DNA from: Chloroflexota bacterium
GTDB taxonomy: Bacteria > Chloroflexota > Ktedonobacteria > Ktedonobacterales > Ktedonobacteraceae
NCBI GenBank assembly: GCA_005881495.1
Contig: VBHI01000213.1
Location: 1 to 49,435, forward strand
Length of the DNA stretch: 49,435 bases
Direction: 5' to 3'
The notes below the pieces were generated by a model. It did no database searches, was not told where the DNA came from, and saw nothing but the letters and a program-made list of their open reading frames with translations. The stretch's first letter is position 1; each line of letters begins with the position of its first letter. The position numbers and the translations under genes were made by a program. Positions 31,788-41,100 of this stretch are shown piece after piece.

Positions 31788-32705
31788 CTAGCGTTGATTG
31801 ACACGCATCCACAAGACGAAGAGCACACTGATGATCAGTCCGGTCACAAAAAGTATAACGGCGGCTGTCACTCCCGGAGCAAAGTCGAACGTGGAACGAG
31901 TAAACATGTTATTATACGAGAACGATGCCATGCTCTGCACCTGATTGCCGCCCAGGATGTAGAGCAGATCGAACACGCCCAGGGAAGCGAGCGTGCGGAA
32001 GAGTAAGGCGATGATCAGCGGCCCACTGAGCATGGGCATGGTAATCTGCCAGAAATTCTGGAAACGATTACTCCCATCGACGCCGGCCGCTTCATACAAT
32101 TCATGGGGGATGACCTGAAGACCGGCCAGGAGCAAGAGGGCCATAAACGGCGTGGTTTTCCAGACGTCGGTGATGATGGAAGCAGCAATGATGCCATTAC
32201 TCGTCCGCAATAACGTATCACCGGGTGCCAGGACGTGAATCCGCTGGAGGAGGTAGCTGACAATGCCCGTACGGTCATTGTACATCAGATACCATATCTG
32301 CGCGGAGATAACCGTGGGGAAGGCCCACGGGACAAGAATAGCGGCCCGTACCAGGCCACGACCTGGAAAAGTGGCATTGATGAGGAGGGCAATGCCCAGG
32401 CCAAAGATCGTCTCCAGGGCTACGGCGATGATCGTGAAGCCGAACGTCGTGACAACTGCAGTGCGGAACTCGCTACTCCCCAATACCTGAGCGTAGTTGC
32501 TCAATCCAGTAAAACTTGAGCTAGGGCTGAGAGGATTATCGAGAAAGCTGAGCCAGATGGAATTCAGGATGGGGTAAGCCGCCACCGCCAGAATCACGAT
32601 GATGGTGGGAAGTACCAGGAAGTACGGTGTGAAGCCACTTCCCAAATCCAAGCGTTCCCGTAGGCTCTGCCTTCTGATGGGGACTTCTACTGCTTGTGTT
32701 GCCAT
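31788..32705 (-). CDS. Sugar ABC transporter permease, MalF type
   Basis: About 305 residues with six membrane segments and the EAA loop Y-E-A-A-G-V-D-G-S-N-R-F-Q-N-F-W-Q-I-T-M-P. The N-terminal cytoplasmic tail is short, as in UgpA- and LacF-like proteins. The ATG at 32705 has AAAGGG upstream; a GTG two codons before it is possible. The gene follows the solute-binding protein gene after 193 bp that contain a small hairpin, and precedes the MalG-type gene by 41 bp. Confidence 0.92.
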   Translation of the reverse strand: MATQAVEVPIRRQSLRERLDLGSGFTPYFLVLPTIIVILAVAAYPILNSIWLSFLDNPLSPSSSFTGLSNYAQVLGSSEFRTAVVTTFGFTIIAVALETIFGLGIALLINATFPGRGLVRAAILVPWAFPTVISAQIWYLMYNDRTGIVSYLLQRIHVLAPGDTLLRTSNGIIAASIITDVWKTTPFMALLLLAGLQVIPHELYEAAGVDGSNRFQNFWQITMPMLSGPLIIALLFRTLASLGVFDLLYILGGNQVQSMASFSYNNMFTRSTFDFAPGVTAAVILFVTGLIISVLFVLWMRVNQR

Positions 32706-32849
32706 ATGCACTTATCCCTTTCTACCGCTATCCCTAGCGAGAGTGCCTTTCAGCAAATATGCAAAGTGCAAATACATGCAAGGCGACCTCTCGATAGGGA
32801 GAGATACATACCTACACAGACGACTTCTCTGCGAAGGTCATCTCATACA

Positions 32850-32875
32850 GTGGGGTACCTGGACAGATACCCCAC
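32850..32875 (-). promoter_or_regulatory. Intercistronic hairpin between binding protein and permease genes
   Basis: GTGGGGTA (32850-32857) and TACCCCAC (32868-32875) pair perfectly around ten bases. It sits 23 bp after the stop of the binding-protein gene. Such hairpins commonly protect the upstream mRNA so that binding protein exceeds permease; that role is inferred. Confidence 0.55.
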
Positions 32876-32898
32876 CTCTCGCTACGCACTACATCATA

Positions 32899-34242
32899 CT
32901 ACTTATTCACGATGGTCTGCAAATCCGCCGCTAGTGCAGTCAAAGCATCTGCAGGACTGGCTTGCTTGGTCAGGGCATTATGGATGCGCAGCTGAATGGC
33001 GTTGCTGACGTCCGGGTAGAAGGGAGTGACCGGGCGCGGCTGCGCATTCTGGAAGACGGGCTGCATTTTGGCGAAGAACGGGTTCTTGGCCAGCACGTCG
33101 GGGTCCGTGTAGATGCTCTTGAGCGTGGAGAAGAGCGACAACTGGATTGCAATGGTTTTCTGCGAGGTAGGGTTGAGCTGGTGCTGGACAAACTTCCAGG
33201 CCGCGTCGGGGTTCTTGGAGAAGGCATTGATGCCATATTGCCAGCCGCCCAGGCTTGAGTGGCCGGTGGTATTGCTGCCTCCATAGAGCATGGGATGGAT
33301 GTCAAACTTTTTAGCAATCTTGGAGGTCGATGGGTCGTTGCCCAACGAATAGGCATAGGGCCAGTTGCGCATGAAGGCGGAGTCCCCGTCTTGCCAGGCT
33401 GAACGGCTGTCCTCTTCCTTGTAGGTGGTCACTGCCCTTGGCGAGATCGTCCCCACCCAACTGGCCATCAGCGTCAGGGCGGCCATAGCTTCCGGGCTGT
33501 TGACGGTGACCTTCTTGGGATCATTGGGATCCAGCACGGAACCGCCATAGCCGTAGAGGACCTCGGTAAAGTCACAGACGAGCCCCTCGTACTGCGCGCC
33601 CTGCCAGAGATAGCCAAACTTCACTTTGGACGGGGAGGCTGCCTTGGCCAGAGTTGTCAGTTCATCCCAGGTAGTTGGAGGTGTTGAGATGATATCTGTG
33701 CGGTAGTAGATCAGCCCAGCATCGGTACGGGTCGGCGCAGCCCACAACTTGCCATTGTAGGTACAGCCCTGCAGCGGTCCTGGCAGGTAATTCGCCCGAT
33801 CACTGGCTGGCCATTTAGAATCCAGGGGAACCGTCCAGCCATTGGCCCCAAACTCGGCAGGCCAGATGATATCCATCGGAAAGACATCGATGGAGCTACC
33901 ACGGGCGCGTAGCATGGTCGTGAGGATCGTCAGGAGTTGCCCGGTATCAGCGGGAGCATTACTATTGTAGGTGACGTGGACACCATTATTTTGCTTGTTA
34001 AAGTCGCTCACAAGTCCTGCGTAAACGCCATTGGTGTCACGTTCAATATAATTAATATTGACGGTTTGCCCAGTGCCGGTAGAACTGTTGCTCGTGCCAC
34101 CGCAGGCTTCCAGCAGCGAGACGGCTGCAGTGCTGCTCAAGCCGACGGCGACGGCACGCTCAAGGAATGTCCGGCGGGTCATGCGACCAGCGCGGATTTT
34201 AGTGATGATTTCGTCGATGACTTCACCTTGCTCAAGAATCAT
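32899..34242 (-). CDS. Sugar ABC transporter substrate-binding lipoprotein
   Basis: About 447 residues, family 1 extracellular solute-binding protein. The N-terminus has a twin-arginine type signal (M-T-R-R-T-F-L-E-R-A), a hydrophobic run and a lipobox L-L-E-A-C-G-G, so it should be a membrane-anchored lipoprotein exported by Tat. Later motifs include D-V-F-P-M-D-I-I-W-P-A-E-F, W-x-x-P-T-R-T-D-A-G-L-I-Y-Y and T-G-H-S-S-L-G-G-W-Q. The ATG at 34242 has AAAGGAGAA upstream. It is the first gene of the operon that ends with the GH32 beta-fructosidase, so sucrose or fructo-oligosaccharides are the likely ligand. Confidence 0.92.
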   Translation of the reverse strand: MILEQGEVIDEIITKIRAGRMTRRTFLERAVAVGLSSTAAVSLLEACGGTSNSSTGTGQTVNINYIERDTNGVYAGLVSDFNKQNNGVHVTYNSNAPADTGQLLTILTTMLRARGSSIDVFPMDIIWPAEFGANGWTVPLDSKWPASDRANYLPGPLQGCTYNGKLWAAPTRTDAGLIYYRTDIISTPPTTWDELTTLAKAASPSKVKFGYLWQGAQYEGLVCDFTEVLYGYGGSVLDPNDPKKVTVNSPEAMAALTLMASWVGTISPRAVTTYKEEDSRSAWQDGDSAFMRNWPYAYSLGNDPSTSKIAKKFDIHPMLYGGSNTTGHSSLGGWQYGINAFSKNPDAAWKFVQHQLNPTSQKTIAIQLSLFSTLKSIYTDPDVLAKNPFFAKMQPVFQNAQPRPVTPFYPDVSNAIQLRIHNALTKQASPADALTALAADLQTIVNK

Positions 34243-34650
34243 GTGTGTTTCTCCTTTGAACAAACTGTTAACGAACATGGATCGAAAGCGCTACTCGGAG
34301 TTTCCACTCCCTTGCCTGCCAGACTTCTCTGTTCGTTGATCCCCCAATTGGATATGTGTCATGAACGTCTTGAGAAGAGAGGCACTATGAGAGACGACCC
34401 TGCCTCTTCTGTAAGATATCTGCGTGTACTATGTCCTACACGACCGGTACGTGTTAGGAGTTTCAGCTATGTGCCTGCAGATCGCTCCTTTCTTCGCGAG
34501 CAATCACATTTCCACTGTTTAGATCGTTGCCCGCTCGCTTATAGCAACTACTTAACAAGTACGTTAGCGCAACGATAAATCTCTCAACGAGTGGAACTTT
34601 GGGTATGCTGACAAAAATAACTCGATGAGCATTACGACCTTTCTTCTGGC
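34243..34650. other. Long leader between the ABC operon promoter region and its first gene
   Basis: About 400 bp upstream of the binding-protein start without a convincing gene. Short frames here run over from the opposite strand of the binding-protein gene and have no recognisable motif. If the promoter at 34659-34687 is right, this is a long 5' untranslated leader; an additional closer promoter is possible but I cannot identify one with confidence. Confidence 0.4.
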
Positions 34651-34687
34651 TATTGTTGTATACAACAATACCATAAAATAGCTCCAA
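34651..34687 (-). promoter_or_regulatory. Putative ABC operon promoter with a 20-bp palindrome
   Basis: The sequence 34651-34670 is a perfect 20-bp palindrome centred on GTATAC. On the minus strand TTGGAG (34687-34682) and TGTATA (34664-34659) are spaced by 17 bp, so the palindrome would cover the -10 box. That is a good place for a repressor, perhaps of GntR type, whose sites often contain TTGTATACAA. The promoter assignment is tentative. Confidence 0.45.
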
Positions 34688-34772
34688 ATAACAGGGCAGT
34701 GTCGCAATATTGTGCTGGCGCAATGAAGAAACAGGTCGATGTCTGTGTCAACAATGAAATAAACTGATCTAC

Positions 34773-34786
34773 TGGAAACGTTTCCA
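34773..34786. promoter_or_regulatory. LacI-type operator 1
   Basis: TGGAAACGTTTCCA is a perfect 14-bp palindrome with the central CG typical of LacI/GalR-family sites. It lies 36 bp upstream of the lacI -35 box, in the divergent promoter region shared with the ABC-GH32 operon. Confidence 0.78.
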
Positions 34787-34821
34787 TAAACTTATCTAAA
34801 CAATACCATAAAAATTCTGTC

Positions 34822-34850
34822 TTGTAAAGATGAGAGAAGTATGTTATGCT
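34822..34850 (+). promoter_or_regulatory. Promoter of the lacI-family gene
   Basis: TTGTAA (34822-34827) and TATGCT (34845-34850) are spaced by 17 bp. The promoter lies between the two LacI-type operators, about 90 bp before the start codon, so autorepression by looping or roadblock is likely. Confidence 0.65.
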
Positions 34851-34880
34851 CAAATCAGCAGCGTGAGCGCCAAAGGCGTT

Positions 34881-34894
34881 TGGAAACGTTTCTA
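34881..34894. promoter_or_regulatory. LacI-type operator 2
   Basis: TGGAAACGTTTCTA repeats the operator 1 core (GAAACGTTTC fully palindromic). Its centre is 108 bp from that of operator 1. It lies downstream of the proposed lacI transcription start, in a roadblock position. Confidence 0.75.
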
Positions 34895-34938
34895 CAATGT
34901 AGTGTGCTACTCACTAATTTTGATGGGAATGAAGCGGG

Positions 34939-35952
34939 ATGACTATTACCATACATGATGTAGCGCGCGTCGCAGGCGTTGGTATTGGAACTGTTTCGCG
35001 GGTTATCAATAACAGTACAAATGTTAAGCCAATGACTCGTGAGAAAGTGTTACACGCCATTGCTCAGCTCGACTACAGGCCTAATCCCATAGCGCGTAGC
35101 ATGATTTCAAAGCGTACCGGTTCAATAGGTGTAGTTGTCCCATTTTTCACCCGCTTCTTCTTTATCGAAGTACTGAGGGGTACGGAGGCAGCTCTTGCTC
35201 AGCTGGGCAGGGACCTTGTGTTATATAACGTCGAAACAAACGCTCAGCGCGACCGCTATTTTACTGAACTCCCAATGCACCGCAAGGTAGATGGATTACT
35301 GATCCTCTCTTTGACTCCAGAAGACGCGACTGCGAGTACTTTCGCAGAAAAAGGGATGCCTGTGGTGCTGGTAGATGCTTACAGTCCATATCTTCACTCA
35401 CTGGTGATCGACAATGTAAAGGGTGCGTACCAGGCAGTGAAATGTTTGATTGAGAAGGGACACCGGCGTATTGGTTTCATCAATGGTATCGTTGAGGGTA
35501 ATTTCAAGTTTAACCAGGCGAATGACCGTTTGATTGGACTGCATCGTGCTTTTGGCGAGGCTGGGCTGCTCTTTGAGCCAGAACTTGTGCTTGCGACTGA
35601 GTGGAATCGGCAAGGGGGAAAGGAGGCTGCCACGCAGCTGCTCTCACAAAAAAACCGGCCAACGGCGATTTTCGCGGCCTCTGATGTGCAGGCAGTTGGT
35701 GTGCTGGATGCGGCTAGAGCTTGCAAGCTTCAGGTACCCGCCGACTTATCCATCATAGGGTTTGACGGCATCGAAGTCTCTGAATTGCTTGAAATAAGCA
35801 CCATTCAGCAGCCAATGCAGCAAATGGGGCAGTTGGGCGCGTATAAGCTAATGGAGCTTATCGAGAATCCCCAGCAGCCGCCAGAGCTTATACGACTGAG
35901 TACAACACTGATAGAGAGACGTACGACAGGTCCTGCTCCATTCATGGCATGA
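34939..35952 (+). CDS. LacI-family transcriptional regulator
   Basis: A 337-residue regulator. The N-terminal helix-turn-helix is classic: T-I-H-D-V-A-R-V-A-G-V-G-I-G-T-V-S-R-V-I-N-N, then the hinge Y-R-P-N-P-I-A-R-S-M. A periplasmic-binding-protein-like effector domain follows, with V-D-G-L-L-I-L, D-N-V-K-G-A, G-H-R-R-I-G-F-I-N-G, A-I-F-A-A-S-D and I-I-G-F-D-G-I. It is divergent from the ABC-GH32 operon, with two matching operators between. It is therefore the probable local sugar-responsive repressor, and may also control glgA downstream. Confidence 0.93.
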   Translation: MTITIHDVARVAGVGIGTVSRVINNSTNVKPMTREKVLHAIAQLDYRPNPIARSMISKRTGSIGVVVPFFTRFFFIEVLRGTEAALAQLGRDLVLYNVETNAQRDRYFTELPMHRKVDGLLILSLTPEDATASTFAEKGMPVVLVDAYSPYLHSLVIDNVKGAYQAVKCLIEKGHRRIGFINGIVEGNFKFNQANDRLIGLHRAFGEAGLLFEPELVLATEWNRQGGKEAATQLLSQKNRPTAIFAASDVQAVGVLDAARACKLQVPADLSIIGFDGIEVSELLEISTIQQPMQQMGQLGAYKLMELIENPQQPPELIRLSTTLIERRTTGPAPFMA

Positions 35953-35970
35953 GATAGTATTCATTCAACG

Positions 35971-35996
35971 GGGCTTCCGCCATTTTGCGAAAGCCC
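35971..35996 (+). terminator. Weak hairpin after the lacI-family gene
   Basis: GGGCTTCCGC and GCGAAAGCCC pair at nine of ten positions around a CATTTT loop, with no clear T-run afterwards. It may attenuate read-through into glgA rather than stop it. Confidence 0.4.
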
Positions 35997-36029
35997 ACTT
36001 CCTTATTAACGAAAACGGATGAGAGTTGT

Positions 36030-37508
36030 ATGACAAACGACACACGCTTAAAGATTCTGATGGTCGCAACCGAGGTGGCTCCCTTTGCCAAGGAAGGCGG
36101 CGTGGCCGACGTCATCGGGAGCCTGCCCAAAGAACTGGCAGCTTTGGGGCACGAGGTGCGCATCTTTCTGCCCCGCTACGGGAGTATTGATCCCGCCTAT
36201 TGGGCACTCAAACACACGGGAGTCGTGCGCACGCTTTTCATAGCAGGGTTCGACCGAACCGTGTCTATCTGGCAGACTATGCTTCCCGATTCGCCAGTCA
36301 CTGTCTACCTGCTTGACAATGAGGAATGCTTTGGTCGGCATCAGAGCATCTACCTGGGCCTTGACCAGCGCGACGAGCAGCGGCGTTTTCTCCTGTTTTG
36401 CCGAGGCCTGCTTGAAGCGCTGCCGCAGCTTTCGTTTACTCCCGACATCCTCCACCTCAACGATTGGCAGACGGCCCCCTGCGCTGCCTACCTGCGTACA
36501 TCCTATCGCCATCTTCTGGGACATGGGGCGGCACGCATCGTCTATACCATTCATAACCTTCAATACCAGGGGCGCTGGGATCCCTCTATCCTGCACGAGG
36601 CTGGGCTGGATCCTGCGAACGTTTTCACTGCCGACGGTCTGGAGTTCTGGGGCGACGTGAATTGGATGAAAGCCGGCATCATGTACGCCGATGTGGTGAC
36701 AACCGTCTCGCGCCGTTACGCCGAGGAGATCCAGACGCTGGATTATGGCTGGGGCCTCGATGAGGTTCTCTTCCAGCGCCATCCGCGTCTCTATGGCATT
36801 CCCAATGGACTCGATTGGGATACCTGGAATCCCGCGACTGATAACAACCTGGTAGCGCAGTATTCCGCTGTGGAGGCACTACCCGCCAAAGTGCGCAACC
36901 GTACGGCGCTGCGGCAGGAGTTCAGATTGCCAGATGACCCGGACCTCCCCGTAGTGGGTATCGTCAGTCGGCTCGTGGATCAAAAGGGCTTCGATCTTAT
37001 TGCCGAGATCGCCGATGAGTTGCGAGAGCTGGCACTGCAACTCGTGGTGCTGGGCACTGGCCATCCACACTACGAGCAGATGTTCAGGGATCTTGCCACA
37101 AGTACCAGCAACATTCGCGTGTATATTGGTTTCGACGTCGCCCTCTCCCACCGCATCTACGCTGGCGCGGATTTCTTTCTGATGCCGAGCGCGTTCGAGC
37201 CGGGCGGCCTGGGGCAGTTGATCGCATTACGCTATGGGACGCTGCCCATCGTCCATGCGACAGGTGGCCTGGCCGACACGGTCACCGATCTGGATACTGA
37301 TCGCAGTGCCGGTAATGGGTTCAGCTTCACACCATACGCGGCCTCTGCCCTGCTCGATACCCTGCACAGAGCATTGCATCTCTACGCGAAGCGCGATCTC
37401 TGGTCCGCTCTCGTCGCACGTGCGATGGATTACGATTCGCGCTGGTCTGCCAGTGCCCGTGCCTATAGCAAACTGTATCGAAGCGCGTTACACCTGCCGC
37501 CTACATGA
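36030..37508 (+). CDS. glgA: Glycogen/starch synthase
   Basis: A 492-residue GT5 glycosyltransferase of normal GlgA length. The nucleotide-sugar binding motif appears as A-K-E-G-G-V-A-D-V-I-G-S-L-P (usually K-T-G-G-L). The C-terminal motif P-S-A-F-E-P-G-G-L-G-Q-L contains the conserved Glu of retaining GT-B enzymes. H-N-L-Q-Y-Q-G, G-I-P-N-G-L-D and V-S-R-L-V-D-Q-K-G-F-D are also typical. It transfers glucose from ADP- or UDP-glucose to alpha-1,4-glucan. The start is the ATG at 36030 rather than the upstream TTG. Its position behind the sugar regulator suggests that imported sugar is stored as glycogen; that link is inferred. Confidence 0.93.
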   Translation: MTNDTRLKILMVATEVAPFAKEGGVADVIGSLPKELAALGHEVRIFLPRYGSIDPAYWALKHTGVVRTLFIAGFDRTVSIWQTMLPDSPVTVYLLDNEECFGRHQSIYLGLDQRDEQRRFLLFCRGLLEALPQLSFTPDILHLNDWQTAPCAAYLRTSYRHLLGHGAARIVYTIHNLQYQGRWDPSILHEAGLDPANVFTADGLEFWGDVNWMKAGIMYADVVTTVSRRYAEEIQTLDYGWGLDEVLFQRHPRLYGIPNGLDWDTWNPATDNNLVAQYSAVEALPAKVRNRTALRQEFRLPDDPDLPVVGIVSRLVDQKGFDLIAEIADELRELALQLVVLGTGHPHYEQMFRDLATSTSNIRVYIGFDVALSHRIYAGADFFLMPSAFEPGGLGQLIALRYGTLPIVHATGGLADTVTDLDTDRSAGNGFSFTPYAASALLDTLHRALHLYAKRDLWSALVARAMDYDSRWSASARAYSKLYRSALHLPPT

Positions 37509-37600
37509 AAATGCTTTCAAGCGAATGGTACAAGGAATTCTTTCAGCGCCTTTATTATATTCACTAGCAAAGAAGATTGACAACATTTCCTATCGAACAG

Positions 37601-37632
37601 GGGTGCAACTGCCTGGTAAGGTAGTTACACCC
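37601..37632. terminator. Hairpin terminator between glgA and the pentapeptide gene
   Basis: GGGTGCAACTGCC (37601-37613) pairs with GGTAGTTACACCC (37620-37632), allowing two wobble pairs. It stands eight bases from the real end of the pentapeptide-repeat frame, between converging genes, and probably serves both. Confidence 0.7.
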
Positions 37633-37639
37633 GGCTGTC

Positions 37640-38144
37640 TTAGTGAAGAGTGGCTCCATCCAGGTCAACTTCCTCAAGGTCTGTCTCGCTGAGATCTACC
37701 CGTCGAAAAACGGCACCATGGAAGTGTCCCCCGCGGAAGATTGCGCCTTTGAACAGCGCCTCCCAGAGATAGACCTTGAGGAAGTAAAGCGCGGCTGAGG
37801 ATTGCCCCACTGAGGTTAGCGTGCCTCAAGTTGGCTTCACGCAGGTCTGCATCTCTGAGATCGGCTCTGCTCAAATTGACCTTATAGAGGAGTGCCCTGC
37901 GTAAATTTGCTCCCGACAGGTCTGCACCTCTAAAGTCCGCCAAACTGAGATAGGTGTCCTGGAGATTGGCCCCGCGTAGGTTAGCTCCAGTGAAATTCGC
38001 ACCGTTGAGATCGGCGTTTCGGAGGTTGATATGCTCGAGGTTGGCTTCACTTAATTCAGGTGTAGTAGTGAGGTGTACGTTCCTCCATTGATTCCAGGCC
38101 TCGGTTCCCTGCCTGAGCAGTTCGAGGTGTTGTTGGTTTGCCAT
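37640..38144 (-). pseudogene. Pentapeptide-repeat protein with a frameshift
   Basis: From the ATG at 38144 (AAGGAGG upstream) a short N-terminal helix region leads into A-N/D-L-x-x pentapeptide repeats, which fold as a right-handed quadrilateral beta helix. Near 37790-37805 the pattern breaks and the frame continues to 37674 without repeats. The neighbouring frame continues the five-residue period (A-L-F-K-G, A-I-F-R-G, A-V-F-R-R, V-D-L-S-E, T-D-L-E-E, V-D-L-D-G, A-T-L-H) to a TAA at 37640. A one-base change therefore split the gene; a sequencing error is possible. Intact length would be about 168 residues. Function of such proteins is usually unknown. Confidence 0.78.
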
Positions 38145-38174
38145 CTGGATCACCTCCTTGTGAATCCGATAGGC

Positions 38175-41100
38175 CTACTCCCATTGCGTCCAGGCAACCT
38201 TCAGTTTATGGCGTAACAGAAACAAGGCTGTGGCAAGCACAATCAACATCACACCAAGCACCATAAGCGCCAGCGAGGGTGGAGTTGTCAGGAATAGCGC
38301 TCGCAGCGTCCCTACTACAAGCAAGGCTGCGCTACTGAGAATAAAGATACGAAGTCGTGTCGCGATACCCAACAGGAGCAAGGCCAGAGATTCGCCTATC
38401 AGAACCAGCGTTGGAGTCAGGTTACTGTCGTAGAAACTGAACCAGAGTGCCGGCAACAAGAGCAAAGCTGCACCTGCCAAGGCCACGACCTGCCCGACCC
38501 AATGCCGTCCTGGAAGCGTCTCGTCACGCATGAGGAATGCCGCTACGACCGAGAGGTAACTGGCGGGAGCTAATAAGAGCACATCGAGTCTCGTCTGACC
38601 GAACGCTGACAACTCCCAGGAAACCACCAGGGAGAGCAGCAATCCTGCCGCATAATAACACCAGTGTTGTAATGCTTTTGTATGCTTAACACTTTGCAAA
38701 CGCAGCCCTTCATCATTCACGGGAGCGCTCGTGCGCGCAACTATGCCTGTATGCAGAAACCCATACCAGAACAGCATGATAGCCAGTTCGAGCAGCGACC
38801 CGGCTCCTACGTGCACCAATTGCCCCGAGTCGTTGGAAAGCCCGCCCTGTCCGATGATAACCAGCACTACCAGTACCTGACCACCCAGACCGAGGATGAC
38901 GTGCGGTACTGGCGCTGATAGCCAGAGTGAAGCAGGGGGAACGATTCTCCAGATGAACTGCGTAGCAAAGACGAGCAGACAGAGGATACTATACGCAATC
39001 ATCAAAGGAACAAGGTCTAATGGAGGTTTCTCCCACAGCCAGATGGTTCCTGCGGCCAGGCCGGCAGGAAACACAAGCAACTCTGGTATGCGCTCTACGA
39101 GCATAATCGCCAGGGCAATAGCGGTGAATGCCAGCATGCTATAGCCAATGGAGCCAGTTATTGGTTGCGCTAGGGGCAGAGATGTCCAGAAACCGATCAA
39201 TACCGCCGCAACCGATGCCGTTACATACCAGGGCCAACTCCAGGTGAATGATTGCAAAGGCTGGATCGATTTCGTCGGCGAAGTTTTGCTTGCGAATCGC
39301 TTCGCGAGAAGACCCGTGATCAATCCAGCCAGAGCCATCGCTACACCGATGCCGAGCACATAATAGGCGGTCAATTCCAACGCGAGCGAGGTACCCCAGA
39401 TGGTGAAACCGGCAACCAGCCATAACCATACGGGCTGTCTCTCAAAGACCAGGAGAGCAAAGGCTACCACAGCATACATCAGCAGAGCATCTGGAACTGC
39501 GCCATAGAAAGGCTTATTGATATTTGCAAGCGTGCCGTAGATGCCTGTCAGAACCGCTGTCGCAAGGGCAATAGCATAGAACGGTAGGGCATACGCAAGA
39601 AACCTATTTCTGCGCACTGAGCCGAATAACGGCATAGGCTTGAGATTGAGGAAGCGCACAAAGACACCCAACGCGGCACAGACCAGGGCAACGGTTGGCG
39701 GGCGATACAGATCGCCCAGGGGACCGGCCGAGATGATTACCGACCATATGGCAAACACAGGCAGAATCCACATTGGGATCTGTGTATTTTCTATTACACC
39801 AATGATATAGGCAAGCACTGCGAAGCCAAGCAAGGCCCAGCTCGTTGCAAGCAGGTGATCCTGGGTATAGCCCGTGTATCCAGTCATAATGCCAGAGAGC
39901 ACAGCGACGATGTACAGCGGCAAAGCCCAATCTCTGCCAGCGAAACGGCTGATGGCAACACCTGGCAAAGCCAAAACAGGAGTGAGGCTGAGCAATACCC
40001 AGAACGAATTGTTGGGAATGAGCAAAGCGCCGATGGCAAAACCTATCGAGGGTATCAGCCACAATTTCATCCGCGCAAAAGCCGAAGAGGCATACCAGGT
40101 AACCGACAGCAATGCTATTTCCACTGCAATCGGGACATTCATGCCAAACGTATATTGCACAGCGCTCATATTGTCTATCACGCTATGCATGGAAGCCATT
40201 GTACCAAAGACAAGCCCAGCAACCAGTAAGGGCCATTCCCATCCATATGCAAGACCCAGACTGGAGAGCGCCCCTTTACGCGCGACGTTCCACCTGTTGG
40301 AGATGAACTTGTGGATAGCTACGGATACCAGTGGCAGCAATACGCCTACGAGCAGTATTACCAATGGCCGATTCCACAGTGTTAGCAAGGCTGATAAGGC
40401 AAAGAGGAGTGGCAAGACAAGCCAGTTTTGACGCTGTTGGTAGAGCAACACGGCGTACAAAAGAGCAGCGAAGGAGAGCAGCAGAGCGCTGATACTATCC
40501 TGGTTCTGGTTGAGGCTCAAGCTGAGGGTAGAGAACATCCCAAAGAGGGCCAGTACGTCCAGTGGATTAGCCCATGCCGCACCAAATAGCCAGCGGACAA
40601 CCACAGCGCCTGCCATGGTAGCCAGCGTCAGGCCAAGGAAAGCCCAGACAGGCTCGATTCCAAAAGCCAGCACCACAATGCTGTATTCCCAATTGAGCAA
40701 GAAACCACTCAGCAAGAGCAGCCAGCACCAGCCAGCTTTCAAAGGAGTTTTCCCTAAGCCGGCTCGGGAGAACGTGACGCTGACGGTGAGGATAATGCCG
40801 AGACCCACTGCGATGAGTTCAGCCACCGTTCGCCAACTGGTTTGAAAGTGCAGGAACGATGTTAAGTCTAGTAAAGGGACGTAGGCAGCAACGAAAAGCT
40901 GTAAAGGCAGAAGTGGTGAACTAATCAAAGGTACTACAAACACTAAGACTAACGCTATTTGATCCAGGCCGAGACTGAGGACCCCAAATGGCTGGAGACG
41001 ACGACCTGCAACTCTGTTAAGTCCATGATAGAGGAGCGCAACGCCTGTTAAAGCCAGAGCGTAGCCGATAGGCTCAAAATCAAAGACGTAGCAAAGCGCC

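Noticed and set aside
33937..34578. A 213-residue plus-strand frame upstream of the lacI-family gene
   Set aside because: Most of it is antisense to the well-supported binding-protein gene, and it shows no family motifs or ribosome site.
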